This document shows positions 42,755 through 43,008 of a stretch of DNA of 43,008 nt, piece by piece. The DNA comes from Paludibacteraceae bacterium (GTDB lineage Bacteria; Bacteroidota; Bacteroidia; Bacteroidales; Paludibacteraceae), in assembly GCA_017553575.1 (NCBI GenBank), contig JAFZKQ010000052.1:1-43008 (forward strand). Reading direction: 5' to 3'. The notes beneath the pieces are model-generated. The model was given only the letters and a program-made list of their open reading frames with translations, ran no database searches and was not told where the DNA came from. How positions within the stretch are numbered: the stretch's first letter is position 1; each line of letters opens with the position of its first letter. A program made the position numbers and the translations under genes.

Positions 42755-43008
42755 ATGGACAAAGGAAAAGTTGTATATCAATTATTGTGTGCAGCTCTAC
42801 TGATTGCAGTAGGGGTTTTGGTTTGGAATAATAAGCAAAAGTCGGAAGCTTTGGAGTCTGCTAAAAAGGTTGTCTCGGATATTGATAAGAGGCAAACTTC
42901 TTATATTTTGGAGACAATGACAAAGGATAGTTTCGACTTGCCTTATCCGAAGGTTGTAGGAGGAATGCCTATACAGGAGGCTTTCTCTGCTCGTGCTACG
43001 AACAGGAA
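42755..43008 (+). CDS. Membrane-anchored protein, 3' end outside window
   Basis: From the ATG at 42755 the frame is open to the window edge (84 codons). One membrane helix (about residues 9-24, LLCAALLIAVGVLVW) is followed by a polar segment that would be periplasmic (KKVVSDIDKRQTSYILETM, FDLPYPKVVGGMPIQEAF). No family is recognised from this part. The spacing of 23 bases suggests co-transcription with the DedA gene. Confidence 0.65.
   Translation, partial: MDKGKVVYQLLCAALLIAVGVLVWNNKQKSEALESAKKVVSDIDKRQTSYILETMTKDSFDLPYPKVVGGMPIQEAFSARATNR

Overview
The window looks like chromosomal DNA from a member of the Bacteroidales. Reasons: fused SecDF and fused CcsBA proteins, the long form of IspG, lipoproteins with acidic residues after the lipid cysteine, few recognisable Shine-Dalgarno sites, and repeated promoter -7 boxes of the Bacteroidetes type TAnnTTTG. 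Genus cannot be fixed from sequence alone. No rRNA, tRNA, CRISPR array, insertion sequence or prophage was seen.

Left part (1-11937, all + strand). Four tandem paralogues of an unrecognised small membrane protein (1-1832, the first cut by the window edge) are followed by a run of same-strand genes for the cell envelope. These are an OprO/OprP-like porin, an imelysin-family lipoprotein with its two halves in permuted order, a di-heme oxidoreductase lipoprotein, a second porin, a mono-heme cytochrome c lipoprotein, a RidA/FkbO-like protein and a fused CcsBA cytochrome c synthetase. CcsBA would attach heme to the two cytochromes. The porins and the imelysin suggest capture and redox handling of a metal or small solute at the outer membrane, probably iron or heme related (inference).

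Middle part (12600-25900). Here lie minus-strand housekeeping genes: ispG, secDF, a soluble lipoprotein paralogue of the SecD periplasmic domain, a YcxB-like membrane protein, an NlpC/P60-LysM hydrolase with ybaK, and pepT with a radical SAM gene. They are followed by a plus-strand DMT/DUF486 gene. The SecD-like lipoprotein is the most unusual single gene: it carries the P1 region of SecD but no transmembrane transport domain, and its promoter region also resembles that of secDF.

Right part (26793-39100, + strand). This is a Wzx/Wzy-type surface polysaccharide locus: fnlA-fnlB-fnlC (UDP-N-acetyl-L-fucosamine synthesis), wbuC, flippase, polymerase, two hexapeptide acyltransferases, a GT8 and two GT4 glycosyltransferases, and a terminal WecA/WbpL-like initiating transferase. 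After it come a Fibrobacter-major-domain-like lipoprotein, thrC (minus strand), a DedA protein, and the start of a gene cut by the right edge.

Rho-independent terminators and -7 boxes mark most transcription units. Two plus-strand terminators (12554-12590 and 20612-20650) end AT-rich gaps with no convincing gene, so unannotated small RNAs are possible there.
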